Source: Saprospiraceae bacterium
GTDB lineage: Bacteria > Bacteroidota > Bacteroidia > Chitinophagales > Saprospiraceae
NCBI GenBank assembly: GCA_020631355.1
Contig: JAHDHL010000025.1
Location: 1 to 54,723 of the forward strand
Length of the DNA stretch: 54,723 bases
Direction: 5' to 3'
This document shows, in pieces, positions 26,894 through 35,413 of the stretch. The notes beneath the pieces were generated by a model. The model did no database searches, had not been told where the DNA came from, and saw only the letters and a program-made list of their open reading frames with translations. The translations under genes were made by a program, and so were the position numbers. Position 1 is the stretch's first letter, and each line of letters opens with the position of its first letter.

Positions 26894-28900
26894 GTGGCAA
26901 AGGATTATACCAAATACACAGTAGAAGGCATTGAGGGAACATTCAATAAAGCCCGTTTAGTACAAGCAATCGTGAAGCATTATGTTGAAAATAATGCAAT
27001 GTTATGGGACGCGATATTAGTAACTTTCCCACTAGAACTACAAGGCAAAAAAGGCGTGATTTCTAAAAAATCAGAAGTTCAAAAAGAACGAGATTTTTAT
27101 GTGGATGCACCGATGACACTTCAGGACGGAACAGAAATCGTCACTTGTCGCCAATGGGGGAAACACAATCTTGTACACTTCATCGAACGTGCAAAATCTT
27201 TGGGTTACGAAATAAATGTAGTCGGTAGTGAAGCTGAAGAAGTGAATACCCTAAAATTTACAACCGAACAAATCAATGCCATAGGAAAAGCAACTCAGTT
27301 TTATCACATAAAAGAAGTGATGGCAGAAGTTTCTGGCGTTCAGGCTTATCAGGTAACTTCGTTGGAGATAGAACCGTATTTAGCAGAGCTTGTAGAAGAT
27401 AGGACTTTTGGCGGCATAGAAACGGAATTGACTTATGATGAAATTACTCGAACAATCAATCAAATTTACGGCAACCTCTGCTACTTATCTCAGTATGATC
27501 AAGAAGGTAAAGGAGATAAGACAAATGTAGAATACTCAATTCTCTGGGGTGATTTATTGAAAAAGTTAGAAGCGAAAGCCACAAATGATAATGATTATTG
27601 GGCAATCGGAGAATCATCATTGGAGCGATTGACGCCTTTTGAGGATAAAGACGAAATGATGGCTTTCGTGCATTCGGCTTATGAAAAAGCGATTGAATTA
27701 GATACAGAGGTAAGCAGCCTGACAGTGATGGCGAATCGTTTGAGTTCGGAATATTATAATAATGATGAGTTGCTGGATAAAGCAGGAAAAAAGGCTTTGA
27801 GTTTAGCGGTAACGTTCCAAGATTATGCTTCGATTTGTTTTAATGATAATGAAGAAAGGCTTTTTTACGGAGAAATTTTTGACCAAGCGATTGCTAAAGT
27901 AGTAGAGCTGAAAGACCAAGCGGAAGATGACGAGTTAGAAAATCTGGTTTTGTTGTTAGAGGATGATGATGATAATATTGATACCATCAAAAAAATAGAC
28001 CCAAATTGGGCACCGACGGAAAGGCTTCAAATCAAAATTAGCGGTCGTATTCCTGAATATTATTTTGGTAGTGTAAAAGAGGAATACATCGAAGTATTTG
28101 AAAAGGCATTGGAACATGCCAATGAAAATATGGATACGATGCAGACTTTTTTGAGTGCATTGCTCAAAACGGTTTTGGAGGACAAGGAAGAAGATATGGA
28201 AATCTTCAAAGTGGATATGGATATGGAAGCGGTCAAAAAAGATTGTCCGAAATTGGTGGAGTTGTTGGATAGAATTAAGGAAGATGACATGAATCATTAT
28301 GAATTGTATGAGGAGATTTTAGATCTTCCATACAAGCCGAATATCATTTTCATAGAAGAAGATGCCCGAATTAGTATAACCAAAAACTGGGGAGAAGACG
28401 AAGTACTTGCAGAGCAAAGACTTAGCAACTTCTTGGGCGAACAAGAATGGGTGGATTTAGATGAAAATGAAGTAGTGAAAAATCAAATCACAGCACTTTA
28501 CGAAGAACAAAACAGAGAATTTGTTTTTGATGGGGATGTGGATGAATTTGGGGTTTATCAATCAGAGAAAAAAACCTTGCTCATTAGTAATTGGATAAAA
28601 CCAGACGACTTGACTTCTGATGATTTTTTAGAAAAAGAACATGAAGTAATGATTATCCATGATGATATTGTGGATTATACTTTTGATATCACGACAAAGC
28701 ATTTTGATTTATCCAAAATCACTTTCTTGCAGTTTGCAGGTGCGGAAGAAATCCGAAGTTCAGCAGTAGATTTGGTGGCCAATTATCTTTTTTATGAAAA
28801 CGAACATATTTCACCCGATAGGGAGTGGCATCGAGATAAAGGTATAGAATTGCAGTATAAACCTCAATATGGAGGATTAAGTGCATTATTGGAGGGATAG
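26894..28900 (+). CDS. Module-cluster protein C: shared N-terminal module, C-terminal domain of A, plus a unique C-terminal part
   Basis: This 668-residue protein has a GTG start aligned with the paralogues. Its N-terminal module (1-110) is the most divergent copy: DYTKYTVEGIEGTFNKARL, then LQGKKGVISKKSEV, then RQWGKHNLVHFIERAKSLGYEI. Residues ~176-365 match the C-terminal domain of protein A (IYGNLCYLSQYDQEGKGDKTN, AGKKALSLAVTFQDYASICFNDNEE). The TPR-like and middle domains of A and B are missing. Residues ~366-668 are unique and strongly acidic, ending GLSALLEG. Codon choice in this gene looks different from its neighbours (more GAA, AAA and TTG runs), which may mean a different origin. Function unknown. 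Confidence 0.75.
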   Translation: MAKDYTKYTVEGIEGTFNKARLVQAIVKHYVENNAMLWDAILVTFPLELQGKKGVISKKSEVQKERDFYVDAPMTLQDGTEIVTCRQWGKHNLVHFIERAKSLGYEINVVGSEAEEVNTLKFTTEQINAIGKATQFYHIKEVMAEVSGVQAYQVTSLEIEPYLAELVEDRTFGGIETELTYDEITRTINQIYGNLCYLSQYDQEGKGDKTNVEYSILWGDLLKKLEAKATNDNDYWAIGESSLERLTPFEDKDEMMAFVHSAYEKAIELDTEVSSLTVMANRLSSEYYNNDELLDKAGKKALSLAVTFQDYASICFNDNEERLFYGEIFDQAIAKVVELKDQAEDDELENLVLLLEDDDDNIDTIKKIDPNWAPTERLQIKISGRIPEYYFGSVKEEYIEVFEKALEHANENMDTMQTFLSALLKTVLEDKEEDMEIFKVDMDMEAVKKDCPKLVELLDRIKEDDMNHYELYEEILDLPYKPNIIFIEEDARISITKNWGEDEVLAEQRLSNFLGEQEWVDLDENEVVKNQITALYEEQNREFVFDGDVDEFGVYQSEKKTLLISNWIKPDDLTSDDFLEKEHEVMIIHDDIVDYTFDITTKHFDLSKITFLQFAGAEEIRSSAVDLVANYLFYENEHISPDREWHRDKGIELQYKPQYGGLSALLEG

Positions 28901-29005
28901 ATAATCATTTTTTTGAATGATGAAGACTTCAGAAATTAAAATCAACCCGGCAGCAGAAATCGTAATAGATAGTTAGGAGTTCATGTTGTTATTCAAATTC
29001 ATGAC

Positions 29006-29752
29006 ATGATAAACAAGGATTATATCGCATTTTGCAATCATATACTTTCGGATTGGAAAGAAAATGAATTGTCCTTACAAGACAATTACGGTTTTGATTT
29101 GGATGCCCTACCCGAACCCTATCTAACTTTCGGAAAAGGAAACAATCAGATGTGTTTCCTTACCACCAATCCGGGAGGAGTCATGAACTTTCAAAGAAGA
29201 AAAAACCATTACTCCCCTACTGAAGAACCTTATACCGATTTATCCATCAGACTCGGACAACATTATGAAAAGGTCTTGAATGGTGCCGCCAAAATCAGAA
29301 TTGAGAACATGTATGAAATTTCTAAAAAAATAAACCCTGACACCAAGGGGTTCACTCAGTTGGAAATTTCTCCTTTCCATTCATCCAATTTCCCGAATAA
29401 GGAAAAATTCGCAAAAGACATCCTCAATGACAATAGTAGTTTACATGCGCAATATGTTGAAAAACTAAGGGCTTATTTATTGGATAAGAATTGTATTTGT
29501 ATCCAAAGTGGATATCCTGATATTAAGCGACTGAATAAAAACTGGCTTATCCTCATCAGCAAAATATTGAATGTTGAAACAAAGGACTGGAATACCCTAT
29601 CATTCAGAATGAAAAACGGACGGGCTACAACGGGTGCATTTTTTAATAAAAATAAAAATGGCTTCAAAGCCATCCTATTTAACTCAGCTAGTAATTCTTG
29701 TCCTAAAATAGATTCCATGCATCAGTTATTCGATAGAATAAAAGCAATATAA
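29006..29752 (+). CDS. Unknown protein with a weak resemblance to uracil-DNA-glycosylase-fold proteins
   Basis: This 248-residue soluble protein has an early hydrophobic strand followed by a turn, MCFLTTNPGGV. Later come EISPFHSSNFPNK and an ICIQSGYPDIKRLN segment. The N-P-G turn after a hydrophobic strand plus a later H-S-S segment recall motifs of the UDG superfamily, but the match is weak and should not be trusted. It starts a set of three unknown genes (29006-31082) placed between module proteins C and D, with 26 bases to the next gene, so likely one transcript. Confidence 0.5.
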   Translation: MINKDYIAFCNHILSDWKENELSLQDNYGFDLDALPEPYLTFGKGNNQMCFLTTNPGGVMNFQRRKNHYSPTEEPYTDLSIRLGQHYEKVLNGAAKIRIENMYEISKKINPDTKGFTQLEISPFHSSNFPNKEKFAKDILNDNSSLHAQYVEKLRAYLLDKNCICIQSGYPDIKRLNKNWLILISKILNVETKDWNTLSFRMKNGRATTGAFFNKNKNGFKAILFNSASNSCPKIDSMHQLFDRIKAI

Positions 29753-29778
29753 TCTGGAATAAGTGAAAATCATTTAAG

Positions 29779-30573
29779 ATGACCAAAGACCAAGTAGATA
29801 AAATCCTCAAATCAATAGACTACTATACTTCATTCAAAAAAATGATGAATCATGCTTATCCTAATATCAACTACGGAAAAAGATTGGGTGAACTCTCCTT
29901 TGATTCCATATTCGATGCAGATAAGCAATATGTTTTTAATGGAGATACAAGCAAAGAGCAATTCGAAAATTGGACTAAAATTCTCAACACTAAGAAAAGC
30001 ACAGAAGAAGAACTCCTTGTAGTTTGCTTAAAAATATTTGACTGGGGTAATGTATTGAAAGGGAATGTAACATCAGCCCTGGATTTATATGAACAAAAAA
30101 AATTAAAAAAATATATCCATTCCATCAGTAAATTACTGACATCCGAAAAATCCATTAAGAAGTCGGATATCTCCCAAGAGGAAATTCTTTGGTCCAGTGG
30201 CTGGACGAAAGTATACTCATTCATGAATCCCGAAATCCTCATTTATGATTCTAGGGTTTCAGCCTTTTTGAATTATACCCTCATCAATTGTTATGAAAAT
30301 CTTTCCGATGTCCAAAAGAACAATTTCCATCAATTAACAAGTCATTTATTCAATTTCAGCGGGGCAATCAATAGGGAAAGAAAAGTCTCCAAAACCTATG
30401 GCTTCAAAAACCAACATCCTAAGGGAATCAAAGGGTTCAATGCCAATTTAGTTTCCTCATGGATTACCCAATTAACCAAGGAGGAATTAAAAATCGATGA
30501 AAGCATCAGAGCATTCGAAAGAGCATTTTTCATGTTGGGTTTTGATTTGAAACAACTCAAAAATAATTCCTAA
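29779..30573 (+). CDS. Unknown helical protein with a K-V-x-S-x-x-x-P-x-x-x-x-x-Y-D-S-R-V motif
   Basis: This 264-residue, mostly helical soluble protein has as its clearest motif SGWTKVYSFMNPEILIYDSR (V-S-A-F-L follows), at ~150-175. A similar K-x-L-x-F-x-x-P-x-x-F-x-I-x-D-S-R-V-A pattern recurs in uncharacterised bacterial proteins that I associate with HhH/glycosylase-like folds. That association is from memory and weak. It lies 26 bases after the preceding gene and 5 before the following one, so it is co-transcribed. Its low-complexity KKLKK tract at ~110 is basic. Confidence 0.55.
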   Translation: MTKDQVDKILKSIDYYTSFKKMMNHAYPNINYGKRLGELSFDSIFDADKQYVFNGDTSKEQFENWTKILNTKKSTEEELLVVCLKIFDWGNVLKGNVTSALDLYEQKKLKKYIHSISKLLTSEKSIKKSDISQEEILWSSGWTKVYSFMNPEILIYDSRVSAFLNYTLINCYENLSDVQKNNFHQLTSHLFNFSGAINRERKVSKTYGFKNQHPKGIKGFNANLVSSWITQLTKEELKIDESIRAFERAFFMLGFDLKQLKNNS

Positions 30574-30578
30574 CCTAA

Positions 30579-31082
30579 ATGGAAAAATCGTATTCAAAAT
30601 TCTTGGAAATGTTGTCATCAACTCCTTTGGAGCGAAAGGCAATTATTTATAAACGCAAAATCAAATACGAAATCCAGACACCTCGATTGAATGAATTGGT
30701 GAAACGTTATTTCGACGGATTCGATGGGAATCTAACAGAAAAAACCATTACCATTGAAAATTCTGATATGGAGGATATCCTATTTTTATTGCGATACCAT
30801 TTCAGAATGTGGATAGAGGTAAAAGATGCTTCCCTAACCATTTTCAAAAATTTCCCATCCCAATTCAAAATCATCAAGGAAGTCAATAAAAGCAATCATC
30901 CTTTTACTCCCCAAACTTTTAAGGTGGGAACCATCATGTATTTCAATGATAGTTCTTATGGTACGGCCAATTGGCTGAATGGAATTCCATTGGCTATATC
31001 GCTAACTCCCGTTGAGGGAACAAGTATCATTCCTACTACCCAAATCAATTATGACTTTATCCAACAACAATTAGGAATATAA
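30579..31082 (+). CDS. Unknown protein (167 aa) in the insert between module proteins C and D
   Basis: This 167-residue soluble protein has a helical N-terminal half (MEKSYSKFLEMLSSTPLERKAI) and a strand-rich second half (QTFKVGTIMYFNDSSYG, NGIPLAISLTPVEG). No motif is recognised. Its start is 5 bases after the preceding stop, which ties it to the two upstream genes. The next gene, module protein D, starts 92 bases later, enough for its own promoter. Confidence 0.55.
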   Translation: MEKSYSKFLEMLSSTPLERKAIIYKRKIKYEIQTPRLNELVKRYFDGFDGNLTEKTITIENSDMEDILFLLRYHFRMWIEVKDASLTIFKNFPSQFKIIKEVNKSNHPFTPQTFKVGTIMYFNDSSYGTANWLNGIPLAISLTPVEGTSIIPTTQINYDFIQQQLGI

Positions 31083-31174
31083 CCTAATATAAATTGAATG
31101 AATTCAATTTATACGACAAAGAGAATAATCGATTAGAACAACTAGAATTTATAACTACATAATCATTAAAAATC

Positions 31175-32182
31175 ATGGCAAGGGATTATACGAAGTACAC
31201 CATAGAAAGCCTAGGTAAAAACATGAATAAAAGGCAATTGGTTTTCACTATTATAAAAGATTGGGCAATTAAGAATAAACCCAGTCTGGAAGAAATCCAA
31301 ACTGCCTTTCCTGCAAAGATACAAGGCTCAAAAGGATTCGTAGTAAAAGCATCTGAAGTAAAGGATGCCAAGCGTTTCAATATGGAGGAACCATTGAGCA
31401 TAAAGAACGGCACGCAGGTCGTTGTTTCTAATCAATGGGGAGCTAAAAACATCGAAGCTTTCATAGACTTAGCAAAAGGGCTAGGATATGACATAAAAAA
31501 GGTGGCTAAAGTAACAGACACTGAAAAAACAGCAACTTCCACTTCATCCGATTCCTTTGATATTACCCAATTATCTATGAGGGACTTCAAAAAACTCATT
31601 AGAACGACTGAGGATAAAAAAGCATTGGAAGCCAATTTATTAAAACAAGTAGCGTTAAATCCTAACTTTTGGTCTTATCTCCTGATGTACGATTATATCG
31701 TAAATGAGGGAGCAATGGAGCTTTCAAAAAAATCGAGTAATCCTGCATGTATCGAATGGTATGAAATCCATGATGAACAAGAGTCCTTAGCTCAGTTTGT
31801 ATTGGATAATTTAGAATTGGATTTTGAAGAAGTGCAGACAGACAATGAAAAGAGAATACTCTTTAATGCCTCTTTTGGATCCTATTTGTATGCCAGTTTA
31901 GAAGAATTCCCCACGGTCGAAGACATTGAGGAATCAGATTTGGCAGGCTACCTGGCTTCGCATGACCACACCTTGCTCAGAGATGGTGAAGACGTTTTTG
32001 ACAAACATGGTGTAGGTGAGGATTGGCTTGTAACCCTGGGAGATGAATGGCTCATGTATTGTGGTTTCGATAGCAGTGATTACGAAGGAGAATGTGGGGT
32101 TCATCTGGTAAATACCGAGTGGCAAGAGTTTTCTATTGACTATAATCGCATGGCTGAAGATGTCATGGCTCAATTTGGATAA
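31175..32182 (+). CDS. Module-cluster protein D: shared N-terminal module plus a unique C-terminal domain
   Basis: In this 335-residue protein, residues 1-108 are the shared module and are very close to B (DYTKYTIESLGKNMNKRQLVF, IQGSKGFV, KNGTQVVVSNQWGAKNIEAFI). A short linker rich in T and S follows. Residues ~125-335 are unlike the C-terminal parts of A, B and C. They are acidic, with YLASHDHTLLRDGEDVFDKHG near 265 and the final SIDYNRMAEDVMAQFG, which resembles the end of the protein at 24248-25198. No catalytic motif is recognised. It is the last visible member of the cluster. Confidence 0.75.
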   Translation: MARDYTKYTIESLGKNMNKRQLVFTIIKDWAIKNKPSLEEIQTAFPAKIQGSKGFVVKASEVKDAKRFNMEEPLSIKNGTQVVVSNQWGAKNIEAFIDLAKGLGYDIKKVAKVTDTEKTATSTSSDSFDITQLSMRDFKKLIRTTEDKKALEANLLKQVALNPNFWSYLLMYDYIVNEGAMELSKKSSNPACIEWYEIHDEQESLAQFVLDNLELDFEEVQTDNEKRILFNASFGSYLYASLEEFPTVEDIEESDLAGYLASHDHTLLRDGEDVFDKHGVGEDWLVTLGDEWLMYCGFDSSDYEGECGVHLVNTEWQEFSIDYNRMAEDVMAQFG

Positions 32183-32437
32183 AAGATGGGTCACTAGATG
32201 CTAGGCTAAAGTAGGTCTAGCGCCTAAGTGACTTCTTTCAGTTATTTTCAAATACAAAAGATTCTCTTGATGGGGAAATATTAAAATTCGGTTTAAACAA
32301 TGGTCAATACCAAGGTCCTCATACCGGATTTTGATCCAGCGTACAAGAACAGTTCTTTCATATTGACGGATTTCAAAAGATTAGGAAAATATGATGAAGT
32401 CGCTTAAACTTCTGGAATTAGATATAAATTCTCAATA
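32183..32437. other. Gap with an imperfect hairpin and a 35-codon open frame
   Basis: An imperfect hairpin at 32190-32232 (GTCACT with AGTGAC at the base), followed by TTCTTTCAGTTATTTT, may terminate the module D transcript. A 35-codon frame at 32300-32407 (ending FKRLGKYDEVA) reads like the end of a protein and could be a gene remnant. It has no recognisable family and is not called as a gene. Confidence 0.35.
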
Positions 32438-32827
32438 ATGGAAAAAGAAATCACCCAACAGATTCAAATCCACTTCCGTGGGTACAAGGTTTTCTTAGTC
32501 AACTTATCCCAAGTAGATATAGATGAACTTGTGTATTCCACATTCTCCATATTGAGTTTGGATCATGAAATCATAACAAGTGAAACGCCCTATTTCCAAA
32601 TAAAGAACATACCCGCTGCACATGCGGTACACTTGGAAACACTGGATGGTATGGAAGATGGTGTCATTTATTATCAACTGAATATTCTAAAATCCAAGGA
32701 ATTTAATTTTGATGGACAATTAAATTTGGATACCAAAAAGAAATCAGGAATAAGTACACCACCACCCACAGCTGATTGTCCGATCAAGAAGATAAGAACA
32801 GATAAAAGTTCTATTCTAAAAATCTAG
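32438..32827 (+). CDS. Unknown small protein (129 aa)
   Basis: This is a 129-residue soluble protein with alternating strands and helices (QIQIHFRGYKVFLVNLSQVDIDELVY, YFQIKNIPAAHAVHLETLDG). The polar tail is rich in K, T and P and contains PPPTADCPIKK. No family is recognised. Its stop codon overlaps the stop of the convergent potassium channel gene by four bases, so neither can have a terminator between them. It may belong to the end of the module cluster, but a 255-base gap separates them. Confidence 0.5.
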   Translation: MEKEITQQIQIHFRGYKVFLVNLSQVDIDELVYSTFSILSLDHEIITSETPYFQIKNIPAAHAVHLETLDGMEDGVIYYQLNILKSKEFNFDGQLNLDTKKKSGISTPPPTADCPIKKIRTDKSSILKI

Positions 32828-34059
32828 GATACCGATTCTTTCTTAAGCAAAGAAAGGCTCTGGGAAATATCATGAATATATTGATAATACTCCGAGCCTT
32901 TCTTTTTAAGGATTCCCACATTCACATGGAGCAATATCAGATTACATTGGGTCTTTTCGTGGATATACCATGCAACATGGTCGGATGGAGGCATTCCGAA
33001 TTTTTCATGTCGTAATATTTTCATCTCATATTTTTCGGCCATTTTTTCAGCGGAAAGAAATACTTGATTCAACAATTCCTTTTCCTTGAAAAAAACACCA
33101 TTATCAAATGTATCATCCCCTTCTTCTCCTCCGATATTAAATTGTAATAAATGCTCATCACTGGTAGCATTCACAATAAAAATGCAAGTTGAACCCTTGT
33201 TGATTATTTTTTTGAAATCAGCAGCGATATCCTTGATGGCAGGATGTGGATTCCCCTTGGTATATCCATCATTCTGAATCATATTCAATTGTTTCTCCTC
33301 ATGAAAGGAAAGCTTACTGAAAACCTCATTGGAAATATAACTGGCACCCAGACAATCAGCAAGTGCAAAGGAAAAATGACCGAAGAAAGGTTGGATGGAT
33401 GCATATAGGTTCACTACCGTTAAATTCGATTGTCTTTGGATACATTGTCCATAGGAATTACCCACATTAATGAATTCCAATCCGGGTACGTTTCCATCCT
33501 TAAGTCTTACATTCCGTAGACGGAACAAACCCGAACCGTCAACGACTTCCAGAACTTCATTTTCCTGTATACCTATCTTGTATTTTATATCACTCAGACT
33601 TAACCATTTCCTAGGAATATGTCCCATTCCCAATACCTTTTTCTTATTGTATACCGGCACATAATATTCGACTGAAAATGCATGCTTCAATCTTTTTTCC
33701 TGCAATTTCAACAACTTGGATAGCTTATCATTCTCTATCTCCTCTACGAATCCCGATGCAATGATACCCGCCGGTAATGCAAACAAACCTACACCCAAAA
33801 TAGCGATGATACCTCCCAATAATTTACCATAGGCCGTAATGGGATAAATATCACCATATCCTACCGTAGTCAGTGTTGCCACCCCCCACCACATCGTAGC
33901 CGGAACACTACTGAATGCCTCCGGTTGTGCATCTCGTTCGAGGAAGTACATCACTACGGAAGCCATCAGCAAAAGTACGAGTACCATCACCAATGAAATG
34001 AATAATTCGGTCCTCTTATTACGGACAGCTCTGAATATAAAACGGAAAGATTTCAGCAT
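32824..34059 (-). CDS. Two-TM potassium channel with an unusual cytoplasmic domain
   Basis: This 411-residue protein has helix 1 at ~18-40 (ELFISLVMVLVLLLMASVVMYFL). A pore helix with the selectivity filter TVGYGD at 65-70 follows (ATLTTVGYGDIYPITAYGK). Helix 2 is at ~78-103 (LLGGIIAILGVGLFALPAGII). The basic first helix border, KSFRFIFRAVRNKRTE, sits on the cytoplasmic side. Residues ~110-411 are a large soluble region that is neither a recognisable RCK nor a cyclic-nucleotide domain. It contains GSTCIFIVNATSDEHLLQFNIGGEEGDD and SDHVAWYIHEKTQCNLILLHVN. The channel call is firm; the gating signal is unknown. The divergent neighbour at 34141 is a nuclease with no obvious link. Confidence 0.85.
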   Translation of the reverse strand: MLKSFRFIFRAVRNKRTELFISLVMVLVLLLMASVVMYFLERDAQPEAFSSVPATMWWGVATLTTVGYGDIYPITAYGKLLGGIIAILGVGLFALPAGIIASGFVEEIENDKLSKLLKLQEKRLKHAFSVEYYVPVYNKKKVLGMGHIPRKWLSLSDIKYKIGIQENEVLEVVDGSGLFRLRNVRLKDGNVPGLEFINVGNSYGQCIQRQSNLTVVNLYASIQPFFGHFSFALADCLGASYISNEVFSKLSFHEEKQLNMIQNDGYTKGNPHPAIKDIAADFKKIINKGSTCIFIVNATSDEHLLQFNIGGEEGDDTFDNGVFFKEKELLNQVFLSAEKMAEKYEMKILRHEKFGMPPSDHVAWYIHEKTQCNLILLHVNVGILKKKGSEYYQYIHDISQSLSLLKKESVS

Positions 34060-34140
34060 AGGCAGTAATTTACAACATTAGCTCATAATTAGGTTTAAAT
34101 TGGTTACTTTTATTGCCTATTAAATCAGCAATATCTACAT

Positions 34141-34941
34141 ATGGAAGATTGGAAATACGACCATTACATCGAGCAGATTCGTCGTACCTTTCACCTAAAA
34201 AAGAACAAGAAGGATTTCAGGGTGAAAAAGCATGAGAATTTTGTCATTACGGCACTGCTCCATGACGAAAGGCTCAGGGCATTAAAACCCATTACACAGC
34301 ATTATGTTCCGCTTTCCGATTCCAATTATGCCCTGATTGACTTGTACTATCCGCAGATTGATTTGGCAATAGAGGTCGATGAGCCATTCCACTTGGAAAA
34401 TAAGGATGCGGACGAAAAAAGACAACAGGGAATAGAGGATTTAATCCAATGTGATTTTATTCGATTCGAAGTGGATGGCGGCCAGATTATTTCCGATATC
34501 GAACTTGCCAAAAAACAGATAATCAATAAAATGGAATCCCTGCAATCCAAGGGACTTTTCGAGGAATGGAAACCCATCGAAACACTTGATATCGAAGAAG
34601 CCAAAAAACAATATTCCAATACATTATTCATCAAGATAAAAGGGCAGTTCAAACCCGAACAAATGTATGATAGGTACAGGGGTAGATGGCCCTTATCTGA
34701 GCAAAAACTACCGTATATCAATCAGGTGATTGTCGTTCATGACAGGGTCATTAGTAAGGTTTTTAAAAATCCTACATTCCAAAGGTTCAAGGAGGATAAT
34801 AAGTTTTATTTCGAAGCTTCCGAAGATAGCAATAATGAAATTATCGGAAACAACATCACCAACTGGGAATATCAGATTACCTGGACCTATTCCGCGGACG
34901 TGGAGGAAGCATACAAGAATAGAAAAAGAAAGAAAAAATAA
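34141..34941 (+). CDS. AbaSI/PvuRts1I-like modification-dependent restriction endonuclease
   Basis: This 266-residue protein has an N-terminal Vsr/PD-(D/E)XK-like nuclease domain (~25-125). NYALIDLYYPQIDLAIEVDEPFH carries the acidic residues Asp67, Glu78, Asp80 and Glu81 and is followed by His84. The same D-L-Y-x-P-Q-x-x-L-x-I-E-x-D-E-x-x-H string is what I know from the AbaSI family. The C-terminal part (~145-260) has MYDRYRGRWPLSEQK and VIVVHDRVISKVFK, like the SRA-type base-recognition domain of that family. These enzymes cut DNA carrying hydroxymethylated or glucosylated cytosine, as in some phages, and need no partner methylase. None is seen here, which agrees. Base specificity is inferred from the family. 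Confidence 0.75.
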   Translation: MEDWKYDHYIEQIRRTFHLKKNKKDFRVKKHENFVITALLHDERLRALKPITQHYVPLSDSNYALIDLYYPQIDLAIEVDEPFHLENKDADEKRQQGIEDLIQCDFIRFEVDGGQIISDIELAKKQIINKMESLQSKGLFEEWKPIETLDIEEAKKQYSNTLFIKIKGQFKPEQMYDRYRGRWPLSEQKLPYINQVIVVHDRVISKVFKNPTFQRFKEDNKFYFEASEDSNNEIIGNNITNWEYQITWTYSADVEEAYKNRKRKKK

Positions 34942-35412
34942 ATGGAATTCATCACCCTACATACTATTTTCGAAAACCAATCTGCATTGAATGATATTTC
35001 AAGAATCTTAGGAATTCCAGCTTCCGATTTCAATCACGATGAGGGAAATAATTATCTCAATGAGCAATTCCCGAAATCACTTGATAAACAAGTCCAATCC
35101 CTTTTTGAATTAAGGATAATCCAAGGATGGACATTCTGTAATTTTTGGAATCATTCCGTAGGCAAATTGGATGGGATATACCTCAATCATCTTAATCTGG
35201 ATGGCATGGGTTTCATAGAAATGAATCTAGCAGGAGCGGATTTCAGCCATTCGAGTTTGGTAAGGACATACCTTAGGGCTGCCAATCTGGAAAATGCCAA
35301 TTTCGAACATGCCAACCTGGAAAGTGCCTATCTCATGAATGCCAACCTAAAGGGATCAAACCTCAATCAGGCCAATTTGAAAAATGCACAAATGAGTGGT
35401 TGCATCATCTAA
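34942..35412 (+). CDS. Pentapeptide-repeat protein directly after the endonuclease gene
   Basis: This 156-residue protein has an N-terminal helical part (1-75). The second half (~80-155) is built from A(D/N)LXX repeats, namely LAGADFSHSSL, RAANLENANFEH, ANLESAYLMN, ANLKGSNLNQ and ANLKNAQMSG. These form a right-handed square beta helix. The ATG follows the endonuclease stop with no spacing, so translation is coupled. Some pentapeptide proteins mimic DNA and protect gyrase; a role in protecting the host from the nuclease or in assisting it is possible but not shown. It ends one base before the convergent anti-sigma gene. Confidence 0.85.
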   Translation: MEFITLHTIFENQSALNDISRILGIPASDFNHDEGNNYLNEQFPKSLDKQVQSLFELRIIQGWTFCNFWNHSVGKLDGIYLNHLNLDGMGFIEMNLAGADFSHSSLVRTYLRAANLENANFEHANLESAYLMNANLKGSNLNQANLKNAQMSGCII

Positions 35413-35413
35413 T

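Noticed and set aside
28917-28976. 18-codon open frame after module protein C
   Set aside because: Too short to support, with no relative in the window.
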